A DNA stretch of 64,000 bases from Cupriavidus sp. YR651 (GTDB lineage: Bacteria > Pseudomonadota > Gammaproteobacteria > Burkholderiales > Burkholderiaceae), in contig NZ_FMYZ01000001.1 in NCBI RefSeq assembly GCF_900101625.1, forward strand, positions 962,304-1,026,303, in the 5' to 3' direction. Shown piece after piece: positions 53,459 through 63,320 of the stretch; within the stretch, counting starts at the first letter, position 1; the number at the start of each line of letters is the position of its first letter. The translations under genes were made by a program, and so were the position numbers. Under the pieces are notes generated by a model. The model worked only from the letters and a program-made list of their open reading frames with translations, had not been told where the DNA came from and searched no databases.

Positions 53459-53483
53459 AGAGCACCCCGAGGGGTGCTCTTTT
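53459..53483. terminator. Bidirectional terminator between the aminotransferase and transglycosylase genes
   Basis: AGAGCACCCC (53459-53468) pairs with GGGGTGCTCT (53471-53480) around a GA turn, with T tracts on both strands. It serves the two convergent genes. Confidence 0.9.
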
Positions 53484-53497
53484 GCATGGGCGCTGAC

Positions 53498-53543
53498 GGT
53501 GCCGATCGGTGCCGATCGGTGCCGATCGGTGCCGATCGGTGCC
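53498..53543. repeat. Tandem decamer repeat GGTGCCGATC
   Basis: Four exact copies of GGTGCCGATC plus a partial GGTGCC, period 10. It lies in the 3' intergenic space between convergent genes, next to a terminator. Short variants of GATCAGGCAGCC follow. It may vary in copy number between strains. Confidence 0.85.
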
Positions 53544-53576
53544 GCTATCAGGATAGCCGCGATCAGGCAGCCGCTA

Positions 53577-54638
53577 TCAGGCAGCCTGTGCCGTGTTTCC
53601 GGCCGCTTCCAGCTTCTCCGTACCCTGGCGATGCTCGGCCTGGGTCTTGCCATCGGCAGCAGTCGCCTTGTTCGCTGCCTCCACGGCGGGCAGGCCCAGC
53701 AACTGACGCAGGCGGGCACGCTCGGCCAGGACCTTGGCGCCGTAGCCGCCGTCCGTGTTGGTCGTGGCGCCTACGTAGTACTTCAGGCCACCCTCGATCG
53801 AGCCAGCACGCGCAATGCAATCCTTGAGGACCAGCGCGCCGATCTTGATGTTGGCATACGGGTTCAGTGCGGCGGCCACGCCGCCCACGGCCTCGTACTT
53901 GTCTTGGTGGACCTTGGTCATGACCTGCATCAGCCCTTGCGCACCCACACCGCTTTCCGCGTAGGGGTTGAAGCTGGACTCGATGGCGATCACGCCCAGG
54001 ATCAGCAGCGGATCGATGCCAACCTCGCGGCCAGTCATGTAGGCCGCCTTCACGAGTTGCGTGGTGGCCTGCGCCGCCACGCGGTACTTGCGGGCGATGT
54101 AGTCGGCCACGGCGGCCTGCTCACGGGCGGAGCCCAGGGCAGCCGTGTTGCGGGCATCCAGCGCCACGCGCTGGACCGGAATCTGTGCGGCGAGGTGCGC
54201 GACCGACGGCACCTTGCCGGCGGACGAACCGCCCCACTCATCCACGCCAGACACCGTGGGCAAGCCCGAGGTGCCGTGGTTCAGACGCGCGGCCGCCACA
54301 TCGGCCGAGAACGGCGGCACGCCGCTGCTGGCATGGGCAGCAGGCATGGCGGCGTCCATCAGCACGGCCGGCGCTTCCTTGCCGGCCAGTACTCCGGCGA
54401 GCGATGTCCGCCATTGCTGGCTGACGGTCAGGGTGACCGCTGCGGCCACCGACAGGACCCCGAGACTGTTCAGGGTGTATTTCAAGGTTGTGCGGCCACC
54501 ACGCAGCAAGGCGCGGCCCGCAACCGGATGGGCCAGGCGCATCTGAAGCGCGCGGCTCACACCGGGAACCGGTTGTCTGAAGCGGACCTGCAATGCCCGC
54601 CCGACTCCGGGAAGATGAAGGGTTTTCCAACCGCTCAT
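53577..54638 (-). CDS. Lytic transglycosylase with an N-terminal membrane anchor
   Basis: The 353-residue protein has an SLT-type catalytic domain (about 195-310): GVIAIESSFNPYAESGVGAQ with catalytic E220, followed by GLMQVMTKVH. One membrane segment (YTLNSLGVLSVAAAVTLTVS, about 54-73) anchors it. Before that is an Arg-rich cytoplasmic tail with a repeat, LPGVGRALQVRFRQP then VPGVSRALQMRLAHP (9-38). ATG 54638 follows GGAGGTAAGT and is favoured over ATG 54650. The enzyme would cleave peptidoglycan with formation of anhydromuropeptides. A consensus promoter about 350 bases upstream implies a long 5' leader. Confidence 0.88.
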   Translation of the reverse strand: MSGWKTLHLPGVGRALQVRFRQPVPGVSRALQMRLAHPVAGRALLRGGRTTLKYTLNSLGVLSVAAAVTLTVSQQWRTSLAGVLAGKEAPAVLMDAAMPAAHASSGVPPFSADVAAARLNHGTSGLPTVSGVDEWGGSSAGKVPSVAHLAAQIPVQRVALDARNTAALGSAREQAAVADYIARKYRVAAQATTQLVKAAYMTGREVGIDPLLILGVIAIESSFNPYAESGVGAQGLMQVMTKVHQDKYEAVGGVAAALNPYANIKIGALVLKDCIARAGSIEGGLKYYVGATTNTDGGYGAKVLAERARLRQLLGLPAVEAANKATAADGKTQAEHRQGTEKLEAAGNTAQAA

Positions 54639-55280
54639 ACTTACCTCCATCCGCTGCTCGCCGCGCGCGCCCGACAACTGCGCTTGCCCGATTTCAACGT
54701 ACTCAAGTAAGGATGCTGCGCCACCTAGCAGGGGTGTCCAGCATCTGTTGGCGGGCGCTCCCCATGCGCCCAACGAGAAACAGGGTACGCTCTTGGGGAA
54801 ACGCACCCTGCCACTAAGACTCACTACACTCCGGCTCTCGCCAGAGGACCACGTATCGGGCCCGTCTTGCGGGCCGCTTGATGATGGTCATGTGGGGATT
54901 GGCATCCACGTCTTTTTTCTGCAATCCCTCTTGACAGAGGGCAAAAAGACATGCTGCGACGCAACATCCCACAGAGCAGAACGGATTGTAGGAACCCTTT
55001 TATAACCCGTCAAGCATTAAGAATTTGCTATTAACTACTTTTAGAAATATGTAACAAGGGCATTTACGTACTGTCCGGGTCACGTCGGACCCCCGAATCG
55101 TAGCGCCTGCCTAGGCTCCCGCCCTGTGGGCCACCCCTCCGGAAGCGCGGAATATTTACAATTTCCAGATGCAGTCAGGCACGATTTTTTTGCGCCGATG
55201 AGGCTGCGTGTGTATCGTCACACACATCCCAGCGACTCTCCCCGGATTGGCGCGACGCCACATTTCCAATCGATTTCACT
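54639..55280. other. Long intergenic region between the transglycosylase gene and ubiD
   Basis: About 640 bases without a gene I can support. It holds the leftward promoter at 54985-55013 and, on the ubiD side, an AT-rich pocket (about 55012-55055) and the short hairpin GTGTGT/ACACAC near 55209-55224. Confidence 0.5.
54985..55013 (-). promoter_or_regulatory. Sigma-70 promoter, leftward
   Basis: On the minus strand TTGACG (55013-55008), a 17-base spacer and TACAAT (54990-54985) give a near-consensus promoter. The transglycosylase start is 340 bases downstream, so the transcript has a long leader or encodes a small RNA. Confidence 0.75.
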
Positions 55281-56819
55281 ATGCAATACAAAGACTTGCG
55301 CGATTTCATCGGCCAACTGGAAGGGCTCGGTGAGCTCAAACGCATTGCCACGCCGGTATCTCCAAACCTGGAGATGACCGAGATTTGCGACCGCCTCCTG
55401 CGCGCCAACGGCCCGGCGGTCCTGTTCGAGCAACCACGCAAGGAACCAGGCGGACCCGCGACTGACACTATCTATAAGGTGCCCGTCCTCGCCAATCTGT
55501 TCGGGACGACACAGAGGGTGGCGATGGGCATGGGGGCGGAGTCGATGGAGGACCTGCGCGACATCGGCCGCGTGCTGTCGGCGCTGAAGGAGCCGGAGCC
55601 GCCGCGCGGCCTGCGCGAGGCCGGCAAGCTCTTTACCCTCGTCAAGTCCGTATGGGACATGGCGCCAAAGCGCGTCAGCAGCCCGGCCTGCCAGGAGATC
55701 GTCTGGGAAGGCAATGACGTCGACCTGGCGCGGCTGCCGATCCAGACCTGCTGGCCCGGCGACGCGGCACCGCTGATCACATGGGGTCTCGTCGTCACGA
55801 AGGGCCCGCACAAGAAGCGCCAGAACCTGGGCATCTATCGACAGCAGGTCATCGGCCGCAACCAGGTCATCATGCGCTGGCTGACCCATCGCGGCGGCGC
55901 GCTGGACTTCCGCGAGCACGCATTGGCCAACCCGGGCCAGCCGTTTCCGATCGCCGTGGCGCTGGGCGCGGACCCGGCCACGATCCTCGGCGCCGTGACG
56001 CCGGTGCCCGACACGCTGTCCGAATACCAGTTCGCCGGCCTGCTGCGCGGCAGCCGCACCGCCCTGGCCGGCTGCATCACACCGACGCTTTCCGAGCTGT
56101 CCGTGCCGGCGTCCGCGGAAATCGTCCTGGAAGGACATATCCAGCCCGACCCGGACCACCCCTCCGGCTACCAGCACGCGCTCGAAGGCCCATTCGGCGA
56201 TCACACCGGCTACTACAACGAGCAGGACTGGTTCCCGGTCTTCACGATCGACCGCATCACCATGCGGCGCGACCCGATCTATCACTCCACCTATACCGGC
56301 AAGCCGCCCGACGAACCCGCCGTGCTGGGCGTGGCGCTGAACGAGGTCTTCGTGCCGCTGCTGCAGAAGCAGTTTCCCGAAATCACGGACTTCTACCTGC
56401 CGCCGGAAGGCTGCAGCTACCGCATGGCCGTGGTACGCATGAAGAAGCAGTACGCCGGCCATGCCAAGCGCGTGATGTTCGGCGTCTGGAGCTTCCTGCG
56501 CCAGTTCATGTACACGAAGTTCATCGTCGTGGTGGATGACGATGTGGACGTGCGTGACTGGAAGGAAGTCATCTGGGCGATCACCACGCGCGTCGACCCC
56601 AGCCGGGACACCGTCCTGGTCGACAACACGCCGATCGACTACCTCGACTTCGCCTCGCCGGTATCCGGTCTCGGATCGAAGATGGGGATCGACGCCACCG
56701 ACAAGTGGCCCGGCGAAACCACGCGCGAATGGGGCCGTACCATCACCATGGACGCGGCGGTGAAGGCTCGCGTGGACGGCCTCTGGGAGACCCTGTTCGA
56801 TCGTCCGGCCGGCAAGTGA
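55281..56819 (+). CDS. ubiD: UbiD-family decarboxylase (3-octaprenyl-4-hydroxybenzoate)
   Basis: The 512-residue protein has the complete UbiD pattern: [20 protein letters not shown] at the start, [39 protein letters not shown], and the [20 protein letters not shown] stretch. It uses prenylated FMN to decarboxylate the ubiquinone precursor. Length matches the family. Its ATG follows a 640-base intergenic region. Confidence 0.95.
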   Translation: MQYKDLRDFIGQLEGLGELKRIATPVSPNLEMTEICDRLLRANGPAVLFEQPRKEPGGPATDTIYKVPVLANLFGTTQRVAMGMGAESMEDLRDIGRVLSALKEPEPPRGLREAGKLFTLVKSVWDMAPKRVSSPACQEIVWEGNDVDLARLPIQTCWPGDAAPLITWGLVVTKGPHKKRQNLGIYRQQVIGRNQVIMRWLTHRGGALDFREHALANPGQPFPIAVALGADPATILGAVTPVPDTLSEYQFAGLLRGSRTALAGCITPTLSELSVPASAEIVLEGHIQPDPDHPSGYQHALEGPFGDHTGYYNEQDWFPVFTIDRITMRRDPIYHSTYTGKPPDEPAVLGVALNEVFVPLLQKQFPEITDFYLPPEGCSYRMAVVRMKKQYAGHAKRVMFGVWSFLRQFMYTKFIVVVDDDVDVRDWKEVIWAITTRVDPSRDTVLVDNTPIDYLDFASPVSGLGSKMGIDATDKWPGETTREWGRTITMDAAVKARVDGLWETLFDRPAGK

Positions 56820-56976
56820 CGCCGCAGGCCGGTATGATGGCCGGGCGGCACTGAGGCGGCAAGGAAGCCTCGGGCCGCACCGACCACCGCGACCACCACG
56901 ACCGCCCCGGCCACGCCGGCCGGACCCGCCAACGCCCGCGAGACACACCACGAGACGGGCCTGGGAGGAGACAAGC

Positions 56977-58980
56977 ATGCCCCTCGAAGCAGGGAAACCG
57001 ATGTGGACGCCCTCCGCGGCGTTTGCCGATGGCAGCCAGCTGGCGGCCTTCATGACGTGGCTGCGCCGCGAGCGCGACCTCGATTTCCGTGACTACGACA
57101 GCCTCTGGCAATGGTCGGTCACGGAGATCGAAGCCTTCTGGGACGCCATCCGTGCGTACTTCGACGTCCACTTCGACACACCCGCCGTGCGCGTGCTGGA
57201 TCGCCGCATCATGCCTGGCGCACGCTGGTTCGAAGGCGCCACGCTCAACTACGTGCAGCAAGTCTTCCGCCACGCCGGCTACGGCGAGGCCCGCCAGCGC
57301 ACCGCTATCCGCTACGCGGGCGAGGCCCAGCCGCTGGCCGATCTCAGCTGGGACGCGCTCGAAGCCCAGGTAGCCTCGCTGGCGCACGCGCTCCGGCAGA
57401 TGGGCGTGGCGCGCGGCGACCGCGTGGCCGGCTACCTGCCCAACGTGCCGGCGACGGTCGTCGCCTTCCTGGCCACCGCCAGCGTCGGCGCGGTCTGGTC
57501 CGGCTGCGCACCCGACATGGGCCAGGTGGCCGTGATCGATCGCTTCCGCCAGATCGCCCCCAAGGTGCTGATCGCCGTCGACGGCTACCGCTACGGCGGC
57601 AAGACCTATGACCGGGCGCCGGTCATTGCCGATCTGGTGGCCGCCTTGCCCTCGCTGACCGACCTGGTCATCGTGCCCGCCATCGGCAGCCCGCTGCCTC
57701 TCGAAAGCCCGGTGCGGCGCCATGACTGGGCCGCGGTCGTCGCACACGATGTCCCGCTGCGGATCGAATCGGTGCCGTTCGACCATCCGCTCTGGATCGT
57801 CTATTCGTCGGGCACCACGGGCATGCCGAAGCCGATCGTGCACGGCCACGGCGGCATCGTCGTCGAGCAGCTCAAGCTGATGGCCTTCCATAACAACCTC
57901 GGCCCGGACGATGTCTTCCACTGGTACAGCAGCAGCGGATGGATCATGTGGAACGCCCAGGTGGCCGGGCTGCTGCTGGGCACGACGATCGCGCTCTACG
58001 ATGGCAATCCCGCCTGGCCCGATGCCGGCGTGCTGTGGCGCTTCGTTGACGACGCGCGCGTGACGATGTTTGGCGCCGGGGCGGCGTTCTTCACCAATTG
58101 CATGAAGGCAGGCGTGGCGCCCGCCGCCATCGCCGATGTCTCGCGGCTGCGCGGGCTGGGCTCGACCGGATCGCCGCTGCCGGCCGACGCCTACGAATGG
58201 ATCTATGCGCAAGTGCGCAGCGACATCTGGCTCGTGCCGATGTCTGGCGGCACCGACTTCGCCGGCTCATTCGTGGCCGGGTGCCCGTTGCTGCCCGTCC
58301 GCTCGGGCGAGATGCAATGCCGCTGCCTGGGCGCGAAGGTGGAAGCGTTCGACGACAACGGCCAGCCTCTGATCGACGCCGTCGGCGAACTGGTCTGCAC
58401 CAAGCCAATGCCATCGATGCCGCTGTTCCTCTGGGGCGATGCGGATGGCAAGCGGTATCGCGACAGCTACTTCGACACGTACCCCAACGCGTGGCGCCAC
58501 GGTGACTGGATCCGCATCACGCCGCACGGCGGCGCGATCATCTACGGCCGCTCGGACGCGACGATCAACCGCCACGGCATCCGCATGGGCACCAGCGAGC
58601 TCTATCGCGTGGTGGAAGAGCTGCCCGAGGTGCTGGACAGCATGGTCGTCGACCTGGAGTACCTGGGGCGCGATTCCTTCATGCCGCTGTTCGTGGTCCT
58701 GCGCGACGGCATGGTGCTGGACGATGCGTTGCGCGACACGCTGCGCGCACGCATTCGCGTGGCACTGTCATCGCGACACGTGCCGAACGAGATCCTGCAG
58801 GTGCCGGGCGTACCGCGCACGCTGTCCGGCAAGAAGATGGAGGTGCCGATCAAGAAGCTCTTGCTCGGCCACCCACCGGAGCAGATCGCCAACCGCGACG
58901 CCATGGCCAACCCGGACAGCCTGGACTGGTACTTCGCCTATGCGGCGGCGTACCTCGCCCGGGCGGCGCGCGTCGCGTAG
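56977..58980 (+). CDS. Acetoacetyl-CoA synthetase
   Basis: The 667-residue acyl-adenylate-forming enzyme has the N-terminal acetoacetyl-CoA synthetase extension (RERDLDFRDYDSLWQWSV). The AMP-binding P-loop YSSGTTGMPKPIVHGHGG, HWYSSSGWIMWNAQVAGLLL, GRSDATINRHGIRMGTSEL and the C-terminal catalytic Lys in TLSGKKMEVPIKKLL follow. It activates acetoacetate to acetoacetyl-CoA, linking to PHB turnover; a PHB depolymerase gene lies 1 kb away. Confidence 0.93.
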   Translation: MPLEAGKPMWTPSAAFADGSQLAAFMTWLRRERDLDFRDYDSLWQWSVTEIEAFWDAIRAYFDVHFDTPAVRVLDRRIMPGARWFEGATLNYVQQVFRHAGYGEARQRTAIRYAGEAQPLADLSWDALEAQVASLAHALRQMGVARGDRVAGYLPNVPATVVAFLATASVGAVWSGCAPDMGQVAVIDRFRQIAPKVLIAVDGYRYGGKTYDRAPVIADLVAALPSLTDLVIVPAIGSPLPLESPVRRHDWAAVVAHDVPLRIESVPFDHPLWIVYSSGTTGMPKPIVHGHGGIVVEQLKLMAFHNNLGPDDVFHWYSSSGWIMWNAQVAGLLLGTTIALYDGNPAWPDAGVLWRFVDDARVTMFGAGAAFFTNCMKAGVAPAAIADVSRLRGLGSTGSPLPADAYEWIYAQVRSDIWLVPMSGGTDFAGSFVAGCPLLPVRSGEMQCRCLGAKVEAFDDNGQPLIDAVGELVCTKPMPSMPLFLWGDADGKRYRDSYFDTYPNAWRHGDWIRITPHGGAIIYGRSDATINRHGIRMGTSELYRVVEELPEVLDSMVVDLEYLGRDSFMPLFVVLRDGMVLDDALRDTLRARIRVALSSRHVPNEILQVPGVPRTLSGKKMEVPIKKLLLGHPPEQIANRDAMANPDSLDWYFAYAAAYLARAARVA

Positions 58981-59012
58981 GCGCGTGGGGGACGAGGAAC
59001 GCAGGAGCGCGC

Positions 59013-59669
59013 CTAGAACTCGACATCCAGTTCGCTGATCTCGTCGGGTTCCTCGCGCGCGGCGGCAATCCACTCCTGCATCTCCGGCATGGCCAGGATC
59101 GCCTTGCAGTACTCCACGGGCAGCGGGTCCAGCATCACGCCATACGTCACAAAACGCGTCACCACCGGCGCGTACATCGCGTCGGCCATGGTCCGGTGTT
59201 CGCCGAACAGATATGGCCCGCCGTAGCGCGTCAGGCATTCGGTCCAGATGGCGGTGATGCGGTCGATGTCCGCCTGCGCGCGCGACCAGACCTTCAACCC
59301 CGGAAAGTGGCCCTTGAGGTTCATCGGCAAGGCGGCGCGCATGGCGGCAAAGCCCGAGTGCATCTCACCGCAGATGGCGCGGCAGTGCGCGCGCGCGGGC
59401 ACCTCATCGGGCAGCAGCCGCGCCTTGGGGCGGATCTCGTTAAGGTATTCGCCGATCGCCAGCGTGTCCCACACCGTCACGCCCTGATGGCGCAGGCATG
59501 GCACCAGGATGGACGGCGACAGCAGCAGGATTTCCGCCCGGGCGGCGGGGTCGTCTGGCGGCACCAGCACTTCCTCGAACTCCAGCCCGGCAAACCGGGC
59601 CAACAGCCAGCCTCGCAGCGACCACGACGAATACGTCTTGCTGCTGATAGTCAGCGTCGTCTTTGCCAT
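59013..59669 (-). CDS. Glutathione S-transferase family protein
   Basis: The 218-residue protein has a thioredoxin-like N-terminal domain beginning ISSKTYSSWSLRGWLLARFA, with the active-site Ser cluster, LVPCLRHQGVTVWDTLAIGEYL, and a helical C-terminal domain. ATG 59669 lies 4 bases after GGAGGC and was preferred over ATG 59672. Similar proteins are widespread in Cupriavidus. It is convergent with the acetoacetyl-CoA synthetase gene. Substrate unknown. Confidence 0.87.
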   Translation of the reverse strand: MAKTTLTISSKTYSSWSLRGWLLARFAGLEFEEVLVPPDDPAARAEILLLSPSILVPCLRHQGVTVWDTLAIGEYLNEIRPKARLLPDEVPARAHCRAICGEMHSGFAAMRAALPMNLKGHFPGLKVWSRAQADIDRITAIWTECLTRYGGPYLFGEHRTMADAMYAPVVTRFVTYGVMLDPLPVEYCKAILAMPEMQEWIAAAREEPDEISELDVEF

Positions 59670-59952
59670 CATGCCTCCTCTGCCCCCCGGGGCAACGTGC
59701 GCGATGTTCGATTGCAGTATCGGTGGCAGCCGCGCCATCGCCAAGGCGCACCCTGCCGGTGCGTGAAGTGGCACCACCCAGAGGCTCGCGCTGCCATCAC
59801 GCGCCGGCGCGCACACCCGCACGCGATCGTTACGCCACGCCGCATCGATCTGCGTGTCGTCGAGCACGAAAATCGCAAGGCGCGTGCCAACATTCACGCC
59901 GATGGCATATATATTGCGGCAATGGGGTCCGACGATAGCGAGGGACCAATCG

Positions 59953-61167
59953 ATGCTGTACCAGGCCTACCAGACCTACGCGGACATGATGCAGCCAGCG
60001 TGCTCGCTGGCGGATATCGCCGCGACCCTGCTTGCCGGCTATCCCCGCGGCGATCATTCCGAGCCGCTGCGAACCGTGCGCGCCGCCTGCGAGGTGTTGG
60101 CGCTGGCGCGACTCACGCACTATCGTCCGCCTTTCGCCATCCACAGCGTCAAGATCCGTGGCGAACACGTTCCCGTCGTCGAGGAAATCGTCACGCGCAC
60201 GCCTTTCTGCACATTGCTGCGCTTTCGCCGCGAAGGTGCGCCACAACAGCCACGCGTGCTGCTGGTGGCACCGATGTCCGGCCACTTCGCCACGCTGTTG
60301 CGCGGCACCGTGGAGACAATGATCCGCGATCATGACGTCTACATTACCGACTGGCACAACCCGCGCGACGTCTCCCTCATCCACGGACGGTTTGGCTTCG
60401 ACGAGTTCGTCCAGCATCTCATCACCTTCCTTCACGCACTCGGCGGCAACACCCATGTGGTCGCCGTATGCCAGCCGACCGTTGCGGCGCTGGCGGCGGT
60501 GGCATTGATGGCGGAGGACGGCGATCCCGCCCAGCCACCAAGCCTCACGCTGATGGCGGGCCCGATCGACGCACGCGTGAATCCGACCAAGGTCAACGAG
60601 CTGGCAATGAGCCGGCCGATCGAGTGGTTCGAGAGCACCCTGATCGGGTACGTGCCATTTCGCTTCGCCGGCGCGATGCGGCGGGTCTATCCGGGCTTCG
60701 TGCAACTGATCGCGTTCATGAGCATGAATCGTGAACGTCACGAGCAGGCGCTGCGCGATCTCTACGCCTTGCGCGCGCGCGGCGAGCATGACCAGGCCGA
60801 CGCCATCCAGGCGTTCTACACCGAGTACTTCGCCACGATGGACCTGACCGCCGAGTTCTACCTGGAAACGGTCAGCCTGGTGTTCCAGCGTTTCGTGCTG
60901 GCGCAGGGTCTGCTCGATGTGGGCGGCCGGCGCGTCTCCACCCACGCGATTCGTCGCACCACCCTGCTGACCGTGGAGGGTGAGCGCGACGACATCTGCG
61001 CCATCGGCCAGACCATGGCTGCGCAGGACCTGTGTGCAAGCCTGCGGCCGTATATGCGCATGCATCACATCCAGACAGGTGTGGGGCACTACGGCGTGTT
61101 CAACGGCAAGCGCTGGGAGTCGCAGGTCTATCCGCTGTTGCGGGAGACCATCCACATGAGCGAGTAG
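59953..61167 (+). CDS. phaZ: Intracellular poly(3-hydroxybutyrate) depolymerase
   Basis: The 404-residue protein begins MLYQAYQTYADMMQPACSLA, as in intracellular PHB depolymerases of Cupriavidus. The nucleophile region VVAVCQPTVAALAAVALMAE has Cys (C173) in place of the lipase Ser. VLLVAPMSGHFATLLRGTVE and DVYITDWHNPRDV follow the family. It releases 3-hydroxybutyrate from native PHB granules. ATG 59953 is chosen over the open frame from 59854. It is divergent from the GST gene. Confidence 0.93.
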   Translation: MLYQAYQTYADMMQPACSLADIAATLLAGYPRGDHSEPLRTVRAACEVLALARLTHYRPPFAIHSVKIRGEHVPVVEEIVTRTPFCTLLRFRREGAPQQPRVLLVAPMSGHFATLLRGTVETMIRDHDVYITDWHNPRDVSLIHGRFGFDEFVQHLITFLHALGGNTHVVAVCQPTVAALAAVALMAEDGDPAQPPSLTLMAGPIDARVNPTKVNELAMSRPIEWFESTLIGYVPFRFAGAMRRVYPGFVQLIAFMSMNRERHEQALRDLYALRARGEHDQADAIQAFYTEYFATMDLTAEFYLETVSLVFQRFVLAQGLLDVGGRRVSTHAIRRTTLLTVEGERDDICAIGQTMAAQDLCASLRPYMRMHHIQTGVGHYGVFNGKRWESQVYPLLRETIHMSE

Positions 61168-61219
61168 GCGGCGCGCGCGAATGACGAATGGCGGCAGGCG
61201 TGGGCCGTTCGCGCGACGC

Positions 61220-61717
61220 TCAGACGGCGACGTCGCGCCACGCCTGCTGGGCCGTCTGGGGCCACGGCGTCACTGCGGGCACGTCACACGGCGCGGGCGC
61301 GTCGATGGTCTGGAAATCGGCCGGGCCAACGATTTCCAGGTACTCCATGTCCGGCGAGTAGTCGAACAGGTAGTGCGTGATGCCCGGGCGCTGGTGTACG
61401 CAGTCCCCCGCGGCCACCAACGTCTCCTGATCCTCGTACATGAAGCGTGCCCAGCCCTTGAGCATCAGCACGATATGAAAGTCCGCCACATGCCGGTGCC
61501 AGCCCGTGCCCTGCTCCGGCGGCAAGTTGGCCTTGACCAGTTGCACGAGCACCTTGCCATGGGTGGCATCGGCGATGCCCAGATCGCGATAGAGGAAAAA
61601 GTCACGCAGCCCCTGGTCGACATACCCGGTATCGTCGGGACGGACGTGGGAAAAATCCGTGGGAGACTGGGCGGGCGGCTTGAGCGCGGACGCCTGATGT
61701 GCGGGCAGCTGGGACAT
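61220..61717 (-). CDS. Cupin-domain protein
   Basis: The 165-residue protein has a single cupin barrel (about 60-140) with GTGWHRHVADFHIVLMLKGW as the first metal-binding motif and GDCVHQRPGITHYLFDYS as the second. ATG 61717 follows GGAGCCCTCC on the minus strand. Function undefined; such proteins range from enzymes to sensors. Confidence 0.85.
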   Translation of the reverse strand: MSQLPAHQASALKPPAQSPTDFSHVRPDDTGYVDQGLRDFFLYRDLGIADATHGKVLVQLVKANLPPEQGTGWHRHVADFHIVLMLKGWARFMYEDQETLVAAGDCVHQRPGITHYLFDYSPDMEYLEIVGPADFQTIDAPAPCDVPAVTPWPQTAQQAWRDVAV

Positions 61718-61942
61718 GGAGGGCTCCTGTTCAGCGTGAGAGGGCCCGCCTTTCGTCGCAACATTCGCGCCACGCAATGTTGGGGCGAATGTGCTGGCGA
61801 CCTATCTCCTGCCGTCGGCATTGCGCACGCCTGCACCGGCTTCGTACCGGCCCACGCGCCGAATCGAGGCGGGCGGCGGCGAGTCGCCCCAAAGCGGTGG
61901 CATGCGATACCCTCGGGGTTCTGAACTTCCAGGAGGCCGCGC

Positions 61943-62875
61943 ATGACACAAGCAACGACCGAACGATTTCAGGGCCAGCACCTGGTGCGGATCGGCGAGG
62001 GCGACAGCTATCTGCTGCTCGCACCCGAACACGGCGGCAGGCTGGTGCGCTGGGTGCATCGCGGCGAGGACATCCTCTACTGGCCAGACGATGCCGACTG
62101 GGCGCGCGTTGCCAAGGTGCGCGGCGGCAATCCGCTGCTGTTTCCGTTTATCGGCAGGCATTTCGTCGACGGCGCGCCCGGCAAATGGCGCGACCCCGCA
62201 GGCGCCGTGCACGAACTTGGGCAGCATGGATTTGCACGCGATCTGCCTTTTACGGTCTCGGCGTTTTCTGACGTCGCCGTGTGCATGACGCTGGCATCTT
62301 CCGCGGCCACGCGTGAAGGCTACCCGTACGATTTCGCGTTCTCCGTGCGCTATCAGCTACTGGCCGACGGGCTTGAGGTAGCGCTGCAAACCCGCAACAC
62401 GGGGGATCGACCGCTGCCGTATTACGCCGGGCATCATTTCTACTTCGCCCTGCCCCATCTGCAGCGCGCGGCGAGTGAACTGTCGATGCCCGCCGCAGAG
62501 CGCGTACGGCAATCGCCGGATGGTGGCCTCACAAAGCCGGAGGCCGGCGATGGCGAGTATCGGCTCAACGACGGCCGACTGCAGGACACCTTTCACGTGT
62601 TGCGTGCGCCGGGTCCGGTCAGCCTGGCGTTGCCGGGACGCTCGATCCGGCTGGCATTGGACGATGCCGACGGCGAAGATCTACACGGCGCGCGCTGGCA
62701 CGCGGTGACCACATGGACGGAGCGCGACGACTCGGACTTTTATTGCGTGGAGCCGTGGCTGGGCCTGCCGAACGCCATCCACCATGGGCAAGGATTGCGG
62801 TGGCTGGCCGCGGGGCAGGAGGAAAGCGCCGTGTGCCGGCTGCTGCTGGCTGGCGACGTCATCCGCAACAGTTGA
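61943..62875 (+). CDS. Aldose 1-epimerase (galactose mutarotase-like) family protein
   Basis: The 310-residue protein has APEHGGRLVRWVHRGEDILY at the start, the RGGNPLLFPFIGRHF motif near residue 60, HHFYFALPH with the conserved His, and FYCVEPWLGLPNAIHHGQGL with the catalytic Glu near the C-terminus. It interconverts alpha and beta anomers of sugars, or is a related hexose-6-phosphate epimerase. Starts at ATG 61943, 7 bases after an AGGAGG. Confidence 0.88.
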   Translation: MTQATTERFQGQHLVRIGEGDSYLLLAPEHGGRLVRWVHRGEDILYWPDDADWARVAKVRGGNPLLFPFIGRHFVDGAPGKWRDPAGAVHELGQHGFARDLPFTVSAFSDVAVCMTLASSAATREGYPYDFAFSVRYQLLADGLEVALQTRNTGDRPLPYYAGHHFYFALPHLQRAASELSMPAAERVRQSPDGGLTKPEAGDGEYRLNDGRLQDTFHVLRAPGPVSLALPGRSIRLALDDADGEDLHGARWHAVTTWTERDDSDFYCVEPWLGLPNAIHHGQGLRWLAAGQEESAVCRLLLAGDVIRNS

Positions 62876-62930
62876 TGCCGAGGCCGGAGAAGATCACCCG
62901 GCCATCGCCCTGCCACGACTTCGCCGGTGC

Positions 62931-63320
62931 CTATCGAATCAAGTGTTCGAAGTCGAGCCCGCCGATCAGCACCGAGGGATCGGCCTGGGTCCTCGAATTG
63001 AAATCGATCTGACGAGGCTCCTGCCATGCGTCGAGCTTGGCAGGCAAGGCATCCAGGTATTCCGCGAACCGGATCTCTCCGCCCGACGAGAACAATCGGT
63101 CCACCTCGTAGCCGTCCCATGACAGCGTGATATCCAGCGGATGCGCAAAGCGGCCACCGCTCGCGCGGGCGGTGCCCCAGATACGCAAGCACGCAGGCAA
63201 ATCCGCACGATCGGCGGGAAGCACCTCGGTGTGGAGCGTTCCCTGGGACAGCTTGCGGATGCGCTCGACAATGCGGGGCAGCAGTTCACTCGTGAATCGT
63301 TGGGCAGGGGCGGGATGCAC
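62931..63320 (-). CDS. Hypothetical protein, start uncertain
   Basis: The conserved-looking part (TSELLPRIVERIRKLSQGTL to the end) is 129 residues from GTG 63320. It has the stretch GRFAHPLDITLSWDGYEVDR and ends LIGGLDFEHLIR. No family is recognised. The frame stays open to 63608 but the extra sequence is Arg/Pro-rich and not protein-like. It is divergent from the chemoreceptor gene; positions 63321-63588 show no other gene. Confidence 0.5.
   Translation of the reverse strand: MHPAPAQRFTSELLPRIVERIRKLSQGTLHTEVLPADRADLPACLRIWGTARASGGRFAHPLDITLSWDGYEVDRLFSSGGEIRFAEYLDALPAKLDAWQEPRQIDFNSRTQADPSVLIGGLDFEHLIR

Noticed and set aside
55218..58212. Long antisense frames (611 and 489 residues) over ubiD and acetoacetyl-CoA synthetase
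   Set aside because: Both lie opposite clear enzyme genes and have no domain or ribosome-binding evidence.
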